Below, in pieces: positions 46,269 to 55,945 of a stretch of DNA of 64,000 bases; positions within the stretch are counted from its first letter, which is position 1; the number at the start of each line of letters is the position of its first letter. This DNA comes from Cryptomeria japonica. Its lineage: Eukaryota; Streptophyta; Pinopsida; Cupressales; Cupressaceae. The position numbers and the translations under genes are program-made. Location of the stretch: contig NC_081412.1 of assembly GCF_030272615.1 (NCBI RefSeq), positions 696,270,083-696,334,082 on the forward strand. The letters run 5' to 3'. A model generated the notes under the pieces. The model was not told the origin of the DNA. It made no database searches and worked only from the letters and a program-made list of their open reading frames with translations.

Positions 46269-46624
46269 GCGCAGGAGTTGACATCCTCTTTATCAAACCT
46301 CAAGGGGATTTTGTTCCTAAATCTTAGCGATTGTCATTTCCTTGCACCAATAACATAGCATAGTATGAGACATTAACGGCAGGTTTACAAATTGTGATTC
46401 AGTGGAAGATCCAAGAACTTCATGTTTTTGGGGACTATAAATTTGTAATTTGTCACACAAATGATAACTACCAGAAAAAAGATGAAAAATTATTTCCTTA
46501 TAAGAAAATGATAGATGACTTCAAACAATACTTCACAGAGATAATCTTTGAGCAGATTTCAAGGGATAAGAATCGAGCTGCAGATGCCATGGCTACTATT
46601 GCTTCATTGATCGATTTACCATAG
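46269..46624 (+). pseudogene. second RNase H of the gypsy element (Tat-type)
   Basis: After the first RNase H, the text GVDILFIKPQGDFVPKS, RLSFPCTNNIA and YETLTAGLQIVIQWKI leads to the open frame at 46394-46624. That frame has ELHVFGDYKFVICHTND, KDEKLFPYKKMIDDFKQYF and SRDKNRAADAMATIASLIDL. This additional RNase H lying between the first one and integrase is a diagnostic trait of the Tat group (dual RNase H). Stops TAG and TAA interrupt the N-terminal half. Asp of FGDYK and AADAM are kept. Confidence 0.85.
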
Positions 46625-46645
46625 AATGAGACCTGCTATTAGTTC

Positions 46646-47980
46646 TTGGTAGATAATATTTTGGTTCCCTCGTATGAGATCACTCCAACCGAGATGATAT
46701 GTGTCATTGGTCCCTATTCCCCTTGCTATGGTGTCATTTTTACATACTTGTGCAACAATACCCTTCCCCCTGACCTTTCTAATAATCAGTGTCGTACTTT
46801 CATCCGCCAATCCTCTCGCTATGTCATTTTAGCTGATACCCTTTACTGTTGAGGTCTAGATGACACTTTTCTTAGATTTTTAGAAAGTAACAAAGCTTAG
46901 ATTGCATTATGTGAGGTTCACGAAGGTATATGTGGTGCCCACTCTAGTGGTCCGACCTTAGCCAAGAAACTTATCAGGACTGGATACTACTGGCCCACTA
47001 TCGAAAATGACTCATATCAGTTTGTCAAGAAATGTAAGAAATGTCATATTCATGGAGACCTCATTCATGCACCAACTCAAGAACTTCAATCGATTGTGAC
47101 TCCTTGGGCCTTTTGTCAGTGGGGACTTGATCTCATAGGCAAGATTCACCCTCCTTCTTCCAATGACCGTAAATTCATTATCACATCCACATAATATTTC
47201 ACAAAATGGATTCAATTTGTTCCTCTCACCCAAGTCACTACAAAATAGATTGCTACATTCATCCTTAACTATATCATTTGTCGATATGGTGTCCCTCTTT
47301 CCATCATCATAGATAACGAATGTCGCTTCAAAAATTAGGATGTTCATGAACTTTGTGATAGTTTCCATATTAACCACCACTTCTCCACTCCATACTACCC
47401 CCAAGGTAATGGTCAAGTTGAGGCATCTAACAAAACCATTCTCTGCATGCTCAAAAAGACAGTCGATGATGCTGGCCGAAATTGGCACATCCAACTCAAT
47501 CCTGCACTTTGGGCTTATCACACAAGTGTTTGCACACCTACTGGAGCCACTCCTTATTCACTTGTCTATGGTGTTGAAGCTATCTTTCCTATTGAGTTCA
47601 AGTTACCATCTTTATGAGTCTCTTTATGTGATATAACCAATGATGAAGACTACAGGGTCTCCCGCTTACAGGAGCTAGAACTATTGGATGAGCGACGACA
47701 AATTGCTTTTAATCATCTTAAGGCCTATCAACAAAGAATGAGTTGTAGCTACAATCATAAGGTAAAGCCTTGTACATTTGTGGTAGGTGACTTAGTATTG
47801 AGAGAGAATCCTAAGAATCATAAAGACCGAGAAAAGAAAGAAAAATTTGAGCCCAATTAGCTTGGTCCTTATTTCATCACAGCAGTCTATGGATCAGGTG
47901 CATGTCAGCTTCCACACTAGATGGAGAACCTTTGGAAGATCCGATTAATAGCATGCACCTTCATAGGTTTTCCACATTTT
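46646..47980 (+). pseudogene. gypsy integrase and C-terminal domain
   Basis: The same frame carries PPDLSNNQCRTFIRQSSRYV and an HHCC zinc region (EVHEGICGAHSS, then CKKCHIHGD). Core motifs are WGLDLIGKIHPPSS (Asp), IIIDNECRF (Asp) and PQGNGQVEASNKT (Glu), then LWAYHTSVCTPTGATPYSLV and YGVEAIFPIEF. Downstream QQRMSCSYNHKVKPCTFVVG, DLVLRE and LGPYFITAVYGSG represent the C-terminal tail. About eight in-frame stops are present. All catalytic residues remain. It would insert the element's cDNA. Confidence 0.92.
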
Positions 47981-49789
47981 TTAGAATATTCCATTGTTAA
48001 AAATACAAAAAAATCATTAAAAAAATTTAAAAAATCATTACTTGGTGAAAACCTAGCAAACAAGCTCCTTGTGACCCAAATAATTTGAAAAACTCAAAAA
48101 AAAGTAAAGAGAAATAAATCCGTCGAACGATGAAAACCAATTCGGTGGTGCCCTGGGCAAGTACCATGGTGAAAACTGGGTTATTGGCACCATGTGTAGA
48201 GACATTTCTCCTCCCTCCTTCAGGATTCAATCTCATCCTTTCACTTTGCACACACTCACAACCTATCTATCCATAATAAATTTACCCATTCCCATCATGG
48301 CTTGTTAATGATCTACTTAAGATTGGTTAGTCATTCACAATAAACCTCCCTTTTCACCCCTTCCTTCCATAATAAATCAGGTCCAACCTTTAACTGGGGC
48401 AAAAATCCTAAATATAGTGATGGAAGTGGTACCCTAAGAATCACATATTTTGAGGAGCATCATCTTTTCATTCCTCCTTTTCACGCACAATCCACAAAAA
48501 AATATCATTTGTATCGCCAATAAACAATAAAATATCACTTGCATCGCCAATCCGCAATAAATTTTTGATCTTCTTCGCAATAAAGTATCAGTTTCATGGA
48601 TTCAGTCAGTTTCAGATGAGACACAAGCAGCAGTGGGCTTTCAACAAATCAAATCTTTCAATAGACTTTGGTAGCAACATGGTTTTCAACATTATCGGTC
48701 CTTTATCAAGATGACAACATTGTGACCAAATCAAACATGTTAACATATGTGGCAAGAAACACAAATAACTTGAGGATTTCATTGTGTGTTGATGTCAAGT
48801 CTTGGTTTTCTTTTGATTTTATATTTTGGTGACATGTCTTTTATCTTTTCTGGGATGTCTCTAACTAGAGATCATATCTCTAGGATGTCTTTGACTAGAA
48901 AGGCGAGGATGGGATATGATTCACCTACTATTGTTTTGTTGTCTGTGGATTGTCTCTTAGTAATACTATGACTTGACCAAGGATATGAGGACATTGTGAG
49001 TCTAGTGTGGATTGGGGCATTCCTTGTTTGTGACTATCAAATATCCATGCAAATGGGTACAATGATTTTCTAGGTCAAACCTATACCTAGATTGTCATAA
49101 CCTATTTTCCATAATAAAGCTCAATGATGATAATAGCACAAGAAGCTCTTTCACTTCCATATCTTCTACCTTCCATCCCCCTTTCCTGATCGACCTCCAT
49201 CATCCTTCATGAGTCCATGTAGCCTACTATAACATGACTGAGTATAATGACATGCTAAAATATTTGTATTTCATGTAGTATTCACCTGCATCACCACATA
49301 TTAGTAATTTTCATTATATGCATACATATAGATATCATAATTGCATCACATCCTGCACACACCACTGATTAGTATATCATATACACATCATGCATCTTAT
49401 CCTATAAATAATTATATCATATCATTATCATACATCCATCTATAGTACATTCACATTTGCATCATGCATGTCATATAAAACATAAAAGAATAAAAAATAA
49501 TACATCTCATCGTGTACATATTTTGAATCCATATCATAATCATTATCATAAGCATCGTCAAAAGAACATGCATACATTAATTGCATTATCATATAGAATC
49601 ACAAAACACATAGTACACATACATATAGTGTCTGCAAGGATGGATCATCTCATATATATATCAAAAAAAAATAAGTGTCATGATACAATGATGTCAATAT
49701 CATATATGGCTACAAAATCACTCAAAGGTGTCTACATCATCATACAAAAACTGATACAAAATGGATCCAGGAGAGCTATGATGAAGACC
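47981..49789 (+). other. gypsy 3' spacer, left part
   Basis: About 1.8 kb lies between integrase and the antisense ORF. It begins with an A-rich basic-coding-like stretch (AAAAAAATCATTAAAAAA). Near 48500-48565 a ~28-bp direct duplication with ATCGCCAAT...CAATAAA is seen. Around 49260-49640 it is rich in ATCATAT/CATACA words. I see no protein domain. Confidence 0.55.
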
Positions 49790-51640
49790 ATCCCTTGGAG
49801 TCAGCTGGCCTTGAAGGAATTTGATCTCTCGAAGTCCTTGCTCCAGGATCACCCTGTATGTCCCCTCCTCTATCCCCTCCTCTTGGTGGTGTGGGTGGAT
49901 CCATGACCTCGCAACTGGATGCCTGCCTCTTGTCTCTCCCTGTGGTCGTAATCCAAGAGGCTCTCCTATAACTCCCTACTCTAAGCTCTGGAGGAACTAC
50001 TGCATAGTATAGATCTCTCCAATACCCAATCTCCTCCCCTTCTCATAGGATGTATGCATAACCTAATCCATGATCCCCCTCTCCTATTCATATCCCTACC
50101 CTTTGTGCCTCCTCTACGACTCTATATCGCTAAATGGCCTGATATCGCTCCCACTGCATCTCTTCCAACTATCACCTCAATCGAGTCACGTCTCTCTTGA
50201 GATCCTTGATCTCATCGGCCTATCCTACTACAATCTCTCACAATGATAATAGCTCATCCTCCTCCTCATCTCCACCCTGGGAACCCTAATCCTGTCTAGC
50301 CTGTCCCTGTGCATCTCTCCCTGGTACTTGTACCTGTACCTATTCACCAACCTGTATGAGATGTCCTCCTCTCCCCCTCAATGGTCTCGGTGGTCTCTCT
50401 CCCTATGGATCTTGTCTCTCCTAATCTCTCTCCAACAGCCCTTTGTCCACCCCTACACCTCGCCACCCTCCTCGTTGCTCCTCTCCTTCATCTCCCCCCA
50501 CCCCTATCCTCATCATCCTCATCATCATCATCCTCGGCTATCAAAGGCTCATCTAGATCAATGAACCTAGGTACTAGATGTGCTACAAAATAAGTTGCAT
50601 ACTCTGCATTTGTTCTTGCGTCAACCATATCTACCTGTAGGTCTCAAGGCATAGGAACTAACTACTCTAACTATGTAACTACAACATCATAAGACAAATT
50701 TGATCCCTAGTGAGCCTGCTCCCGCACTGTCCGTGCAAACTCTGCAGATCCCCATGGCATCTTCTATTGCCACTCAAACTCCCTACATGCCCTATCAATC
50801 AGATGTATGTCCAGTATATATGGCATCCACCCAATCAGATACCTACTCCTAAAGATATAGGGAATCTTTATAGTGTCCTCCTCCCAATCCTTGTAGTCAA
50901 GATAGGGTCTCCATATGACACTATCTATATCATCGATCACCCCACCTTCCCAATTTATGGTTGGGAAGTGATCATACTATACAAATGTGCATATGATTGT
51001 CCATGTCCTCTCCCTCTGAGTGTACTAGTCTAGTCACAACAATGTTCTCATGTGACCAAAATTGTAGCAAAGTAACCCCATAACCTAGTCTACAACCATT
51101 GAGATACACAAATTGGTGAAGCTCATGATACAAGTGTTCCAATATACACGGACCCCATGCATACCTAGTGTGCTCTGTCACCAGTGTCTCTAGAGTCCTC
51201 CCCCAGCCAACAATCATACCTTGTGTTGCCCTATCTAGACAAAGGTAACCACTAATCACTCCTCCAACTATTGTTGGTAGTCTGCATCCAGTAGAAAGCA
51301 TAACCTCCCAGCTGACATGACCCAATCTCATCTCCAACTCTAGGTCACCAAAGACCTGTCTCAATGCATCCCTGTCTCCCTCCCTATCATACAACACCAT
51401 CTCGTCATGGATCGGTATCCTCAAGATCCTGTAAACATCCTCTAAAGTGATTAACATCTCGCTAGTTGGCAAATGAAATGAACAAGTCTCAGAGGGCCAT
51501 CTCTCTACTAGAGCAGTCAATAATCCTTTGTTTGCCCAAATCTCAGGCAGATACATGATGTGTCTCAATCCCATAGCCTTGACAGCTTCCTGCTCCTCAA
51601 AGGTCAACTCTGGTCATAACCTCTGTGTCACAGGGAATCT
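49790..51640 (-). pseudogene. antisense plant-mobile-domain ORF of the gypsy element
   Basis: The best part is an open frame 51607-50972 starting MTFEEQEAVKAMGLRHIMYL. It then has LLTALVERWPSETCSFHLPT, EMLITLEDVYRILRIPIHDE and CILEHLYHELHQFV, the pattern of aminotransferase-like plant mobile domain (PMD) proteins. In other frames the reading continues as RYLIGWMPYILDIHLIDRAC near 50800 and an acidic tail AEDDDDEDDED near 50530. A coiled coil DEIKDLKRDVTRLR follows near 50180-50210. It is transcribed opposite to gag-pol. Extra antisense ORFs and PMD domains are known in plant gypsy elements. Function is unknown, and several stops are present. Confidence 0.7.
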
Positions 51641-52779
51641 TTCCCATGACTCAATCTAGGGAAAGTACTACTACAACCAATCAATCAATTGTGTCAATCC
51701 TAGTGGTACTCATGTTCATCACATAGTACTACTTCTATCCTAGTGCTTATGTATATCACATGGCAAAGAATCCTAATGTATATGTTCATCGCATTGTACT
51801 TGATCCTATTTAGGGCACTTGCTTGAGTGTATCCTCTCTATAGCTTATCTAATTGGCAACGTATGTTTATCACGGAATTGTCAATTATAGCCTATCTCTT
51901 AGTTTGTCTCCCTAGGGCACCTACTTGAGTGTATCCTCTCAACATCTTATCCAATCAACAGCGTATGTTTATCACAGAATTGCCAATTCAAGCCTATTTA
52001 GACACAAACATGTTTTTACAATGTAGACGTGGTTTTAATCAACCTATACGTGTTTTCTTTCCCTAGACGCGCCTCTACATCACAAATGCGCTGTTGTTCC
52101 ACACAAACACACTTTTTTTTCACAAACGCACCCCCTTGACATAGATGTGCCTTCTTGGCACAGACACATCATAATCTAAACATAGACGCGATTACATGCA
52201 TATACATGACCAAACCTAGCATAGAACTTATCCTACCTAGACGTGCTTGGCACTGACCTAGACACGCTCGCAGTGAAAAACGTCACTTTTACATTTTTGC
52301 TCATCTACCCTAAAGTGAATTAATGACAACAATAAATGCAAAAACATACAAAGAGGCTTCAAGGTACTTACCAGCTCACCCATGTTGTCTAGTCTTTGAT
52401 ATCACCTGGCTCGATTGAACCTCTGAACTCTATCCATTATCGCTGATTACTCTGAATGCTCTAGGCTCTCTCTCTGCACTTTGATCTCTTAGGTGTTTGG
52501 GTGCAAATGAGGATGTTTTCCTTGTGGCCCTATCATATAGGTTACTCAACCCTAGTCGTCTGTGTTAGATTTTTCTTCCCCATGTCAGTCTCTTTTTCTA
52601 CATAACCTTGTCACCCTATCCCGTCAGCCTTTTCTAGCCTTTTTTTCTCTCTTATCGAGAGATTGTCTACAACCCTTTCAATTTTTTCCATCCAATCTCT
52701 TGAGGGGGCATATCATTCCCATCTTGGGGCATGTATCAGTTTTTCTTCTTTGAGCCAATGTGGCAAGTTGCATTGTCTC
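51641..52779. other. gypsy 3' spacer, right part (upstream of antisense ORF)
   Basis: A 102-bp duplication starts at 51813 and 51915, both with GGGCAC.T.CTTGAGTGT and TATGTTTATCAC. From about 52015 to 52290 short degenerate words of the type TAGACGYG, CAAACGCA and CAGACACA recur every 15-30 bases. The remainder is unique non-coding DNA. It could contain the antisense promoter. Confidence 0.6.
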
Positions 52780-52793
52780 AAAGAGGGGCAAAA
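52780..52793 (+). other. gypsy polypurine tract
   Basis: AAAGAGGGGCAAAA directly precedes TGTAGACACC. Position and composition match the plus-strand primer of gypsy elements and define the start of the 3' LTR. Confidence 0.85.
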
Positions 52794-53550
52794 TGTAGAC
52801 ACCTAAAATTGTCCTATCTAATTAAATAAATATTTTTATTTATTTAATTATTTTATCATAAGTCTTCTATTAATTAAATAAATTATTATTTATTTAATTA
52901 ATTCATTAATCCTCTTCCAAGCCTTTCCTGATTTAAATAAATACTTTTATTTATTTAAATTGTCCTTTTTCCTAAATTAAATAAATATTTTATTTATTTA
53001 ATTATCCCCTTTCTTGTATTAATTAAAGTAATATTTATTTGTTTAATTAATTCATTAGCCTTTTCTACCCATGACAGTCCATTCATCTCTTCATTCTTCT
53101 CTTACCTACCCCCTTTATCATTTAATTATTTCCTCTACCTACCCTTTAATCCTAGCCGACCATTTATCTTTACACCTCTTAATCTTATCCCTCCATTTCT
53201 TATAGTGTTCTCTATATAATAGGATGTTCTCTTCCTTTTCAACCCTAATCAATCACCTAATGACATAATCGATCTTATGCAATCAAGTCTTCTTGCGATC
53301 AAGATATCAACCACATTTTTGTTCTTTGTTGAGCTCTTTTGAACACATAAAATCTGAGAGAAAATATATCAAACAAGATCAATGGAGATAGGAAGAAATG
53401 GAGATTGAAACCCTACTTGACATGTGAATGGTATACTTTGTTTTATTTTGTTTATTCACATGATCTTAGGTATCTTCATTTGTGTATGGTAGATGTTTTT
53501 CATTGTTAGGATAGGGTTTTGTGGTTGGATCTTTGTTAGTCTTTCAATAT
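52794..53550 (+). repeat. gypsy 3' LTR (right end cut or obscured)
   Basis: It begins TGTAGACACCTAAAATTG after the polypurine tract. From 52815 to 53060 it consists largely of TTAATTAAATAAATATTT palindromic arrays. A TATA box CTATATAAT at 53212-53220 is followed by likely transcribed leader. The partner LTR is outside the window. The right end is not identifiable, since the sequence passes into copia J around 53550-53620. The solo LTRs at 13380-15297 and 61778-63208 are relatives in opposite orientation. Confidence 0.75.
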
Positions 53551-54584
53551 TATTATTTTCATCATCCATTTTCACCATATACAAACACCAATCTCGATTA
53601 CATGAACTAAAATAATAACATCTCCAAATGCCTAATCACAATTTCGATTAAGCACATTGCCTACTTTTCAACACTCCTATGCTCTTCAACACTCTACCGA
53701 AAGATTAATTCTCTTGTTTGCACATACAACACTCAAATAATGAAGACACAATGAAGACACACAACTTACATGGTCATTACACTTATTTATACAAATCATC
53801 AAACTTACTCTCAAGGTCGACTCAACTCATAAGACCTAATTACAAAATCACATCATACGATACATAAATCCATATGCAGACTAATAAAATGTTAGCCAAG
53901 ACATAGCATAGACCCAAATCAAATCCTCCAACATGCAACACCACCGAATATCTCACCAATATCATCTACAACATGTGAGAACCATCAAGTCCACCAAAAA
54001 GTCATATAACACAAAGAATACCATTGGGCCAATAAGATCTTCAATAACACGCACAATGATCAATGCAGACCAGAAAAATGCATAGCACACAATCTAGAAA
54101 CACCAACAAGCAACATGAATTCCTCTACAACAACAGCAACAACTTGGATCACTAGAATTATCATCATCTCTCTTTCGAAGCTCAAGAACACCAAAATAAC
54201 AAATTGAAAGATACAGTTGTGAGTTTCAAACCATGAACCACTTGAACTGAGGACACACATGAATGTCTCAAACACTCCAAAATCTGCACAACATAATAAA
54301 CCAATTCTAGAGCAATATAAGCCAGAAATCACAACTCTACAATACAGAACCAACAAAAAAACCAGTCACCACACCAGACCACATAACTTGATCAAATCAC
54401 CTTCTAGAACACTAAAACTCATGTTGAATCAACCGAAGATACTAATCTTTGAATCCTTAAATTTGCATCATCGTATCTGCACTATACCAACCAAACCAAC
54501 TCTCTACAACACTGAAGCACAAGAACACAGGAATATATTGACATCAATGAAAAAAACACATTCCAACAACTCTAATATCCAACA
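53551..54584 (-). repeat. copia J 3' LTR (partial)
   Basis: The right edge is set by ATATCCAACA followed by a polypurine tract (on the minus strand, CCAAAGGGGGATATTGTTGG). The left part lacks the GGGGGGTGAATCA hairpin and the GGGAAAAACC motif seen in the other copia LTRs, so the U5 side appears to be missing. A TATA-like site lies near 53785. The ORFs at 54060-54356 (minus) and 54259-54618 (plus) are unsupported. Confidence 0.6.
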
Positions 54585-54921
54585 ATATCCCCCTTTGGAC
54601 TTGATGGAAACATATTAATGTGAAAAACAATCAATGCAAAGAAAGAAATCAACTCCAGCAATCTCCCCCTGAGATCATGCACACATAACTCTCTACCTTA
54701 GATAGATAAGACAATTTTTCACATGCTTCTCTCCCCCTTTGACATCAATGCAAAAGACACATAAGAAAAACATTATTCTCTCCCCCTTAGACACACACTC
54801 TAACAATTATGAACAACTAAACCACACACTAACTACTCCCTCTAAGTAGCAGCACCCACTCATCAATCTGGATATCAGAATAAGACTATGAAGTCAACCA
54901 AATTGATGCAACTCAATGCAT
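54585..54921 (-). other. copia J 3' untranslated region with repeated polypurine tracts
   Basis: Minus-strand GGGGGA tracts occur near 54590, 54665, 54733 and 54783. They resemble the repeated tracts of copias A, C and I. Confidence 0.75.
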
Positions 54922-54981
54922 CTAGTTTACATGAGGGAAAATCACCCCTAACTTCTCTCTCAGATATACAAATGTATCTGT
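54922..54981 (-). pseudogene. copia J pol C-terminus
   Basis: Minus-strand residues TFVYLREKLGVIFPHVN followed by a stop at 54922-54924 match the tail of copia C pol (TFEYLRDQLGVIPP). The fragment is separated from the RNase H by copia I. Confidence 0.85.
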
Positions 54982-55744
54982 TGTTATGATTCCCAAAGAT
55001 ACTAAGAGGGGGGGTGAATCAGTATCTTGCTGGTTAGCAAATTTTCTGACCTTATTAAATAAATTGCATTCCAAAACAATGTCCCGGTAAACAAGAATTA
55101 ATGCAGTAAATATGAACAATAAACACAACATAGAAAGCACACCATAACACAAGATTTTTAACGAGGAAACCCGGTGTGGGAAAAACCTCGGTGGGATTTG
55201 TGACCCACAATATTCACTCACTAGCCAATGAATGGATATTACTTAAAATAGGGGCCTACACATGCAGGAAGGCCAACTGCCTAAAGCTCACTAATTAATT
55301 ACAAAAGAAGTCTCACTAACTTACAAAATGGATTATACAAATCCTATATAATGTATTGCTTTAGTTTATCATCTGCTATGCCAAGTTCAGTACTGGTTTA
55401 AGCTCATACAATAACCATAAACCTTACTCCAAAATCTTCCTTAATATTTGCATATTACTTCTGCAATAATCTAACCATGTCTGCATCTTAAATGACCTAC
55501 AAGATCTTATAATTATATATGAGTCTTATTACAATATGCCTTGTTGGCTTACAATATATTACAATTAAATACAAAATACAATAATCAAAATCCTATCAAC
55601 TAGGGTGTCGGTAATCATCTTTATCGCTGCCGATAAACTATCTGTCGATGTAGAGTTTGTCGATGCCATAGGATTGCAAGGTTGCCATCAATGACAATAC
55701 CTTCAATCACCTACAATTTCTCATTGGAGTGTGCAATGCCAACA
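54982..55744 (-). repeat. copia I 3' LTR
   Basis: It starts TGTTATGATTCCC and ends AATGCCAACA, and pairs with 59815-60581. The U5 hairpin is at 54996-55028. The ORF at 54922-55221 spans the LTR edge and only its left end, in copia J pol, is genuine coding. Confidence 0.92.
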
Positions 55745-55945
55745 ATCTCCCCCTTTGGCATTGAGGGCAACACCCATGAGAAAAATTCAAAAATGTATCC
55801 AAAATTTGAAGTCCAAAAATCTTACCAAAAACTGTGTGCTCCCCCTTAGCAGATGATCTCTAAGTCATTGGGTTTTTCTCTTCTCTACTACTCCCCCTCT
55901 GGCATCAATGACAAAGGTTGTCAAAATGTCAATTGAGAGTAGTTA
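55745..55945 (-). other. copia I polypurine tracts and 3' untranslated region
   Basis: On the minus strand CAATGCCAAAGGGGGAGAT precedes the LTR. Additional GGGGGA tracts lie near 55843 and 55892. Confidence 0.82.

Larger units (their letters stand above)
1..53550 (+). mobile_element. Ty3/gypsy Tat-like element, outermost host of the nest (discontinuous)
   Basis: This plus-strand LTR retrotransposon is recovered in pieces: 1-320, 1108-3374, 13019-13379, 15298-16585 and 45626-53550. Joining the pieces across the insertions gives the order gag, protease, RT, RNase H, second RNase H, integrase, long spacer, polypurine tract, 3' LTR. The junction at 16585/45631 is seen directly: the RT-RNase H connection stops at the codons for SIQR and resumes with RFISQLADKC. 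The second RNase H before integrase and the antisense ORF after it are traits of the Tat/Ogre group, so the lineage call is by family knowledge. The 5' LTR lies outside the window. The right end of the 3' LTR is uncertain because copia J abuts it. Many in-frame stops make it inactive. Confidence 0.88.

Noticed and set aside
50328-50593. Two plus-strand Pro/Ser-rich ORFs
   Set aside because: They are the complement of the acidic and Arg-rich tail of the antisense PMD ORF.
54259-54618. 119-codon plus-strand ORF
   Set aside because: It is low-complexity Asn/Thr/His sequence inside the copia J LTR, with no domain.
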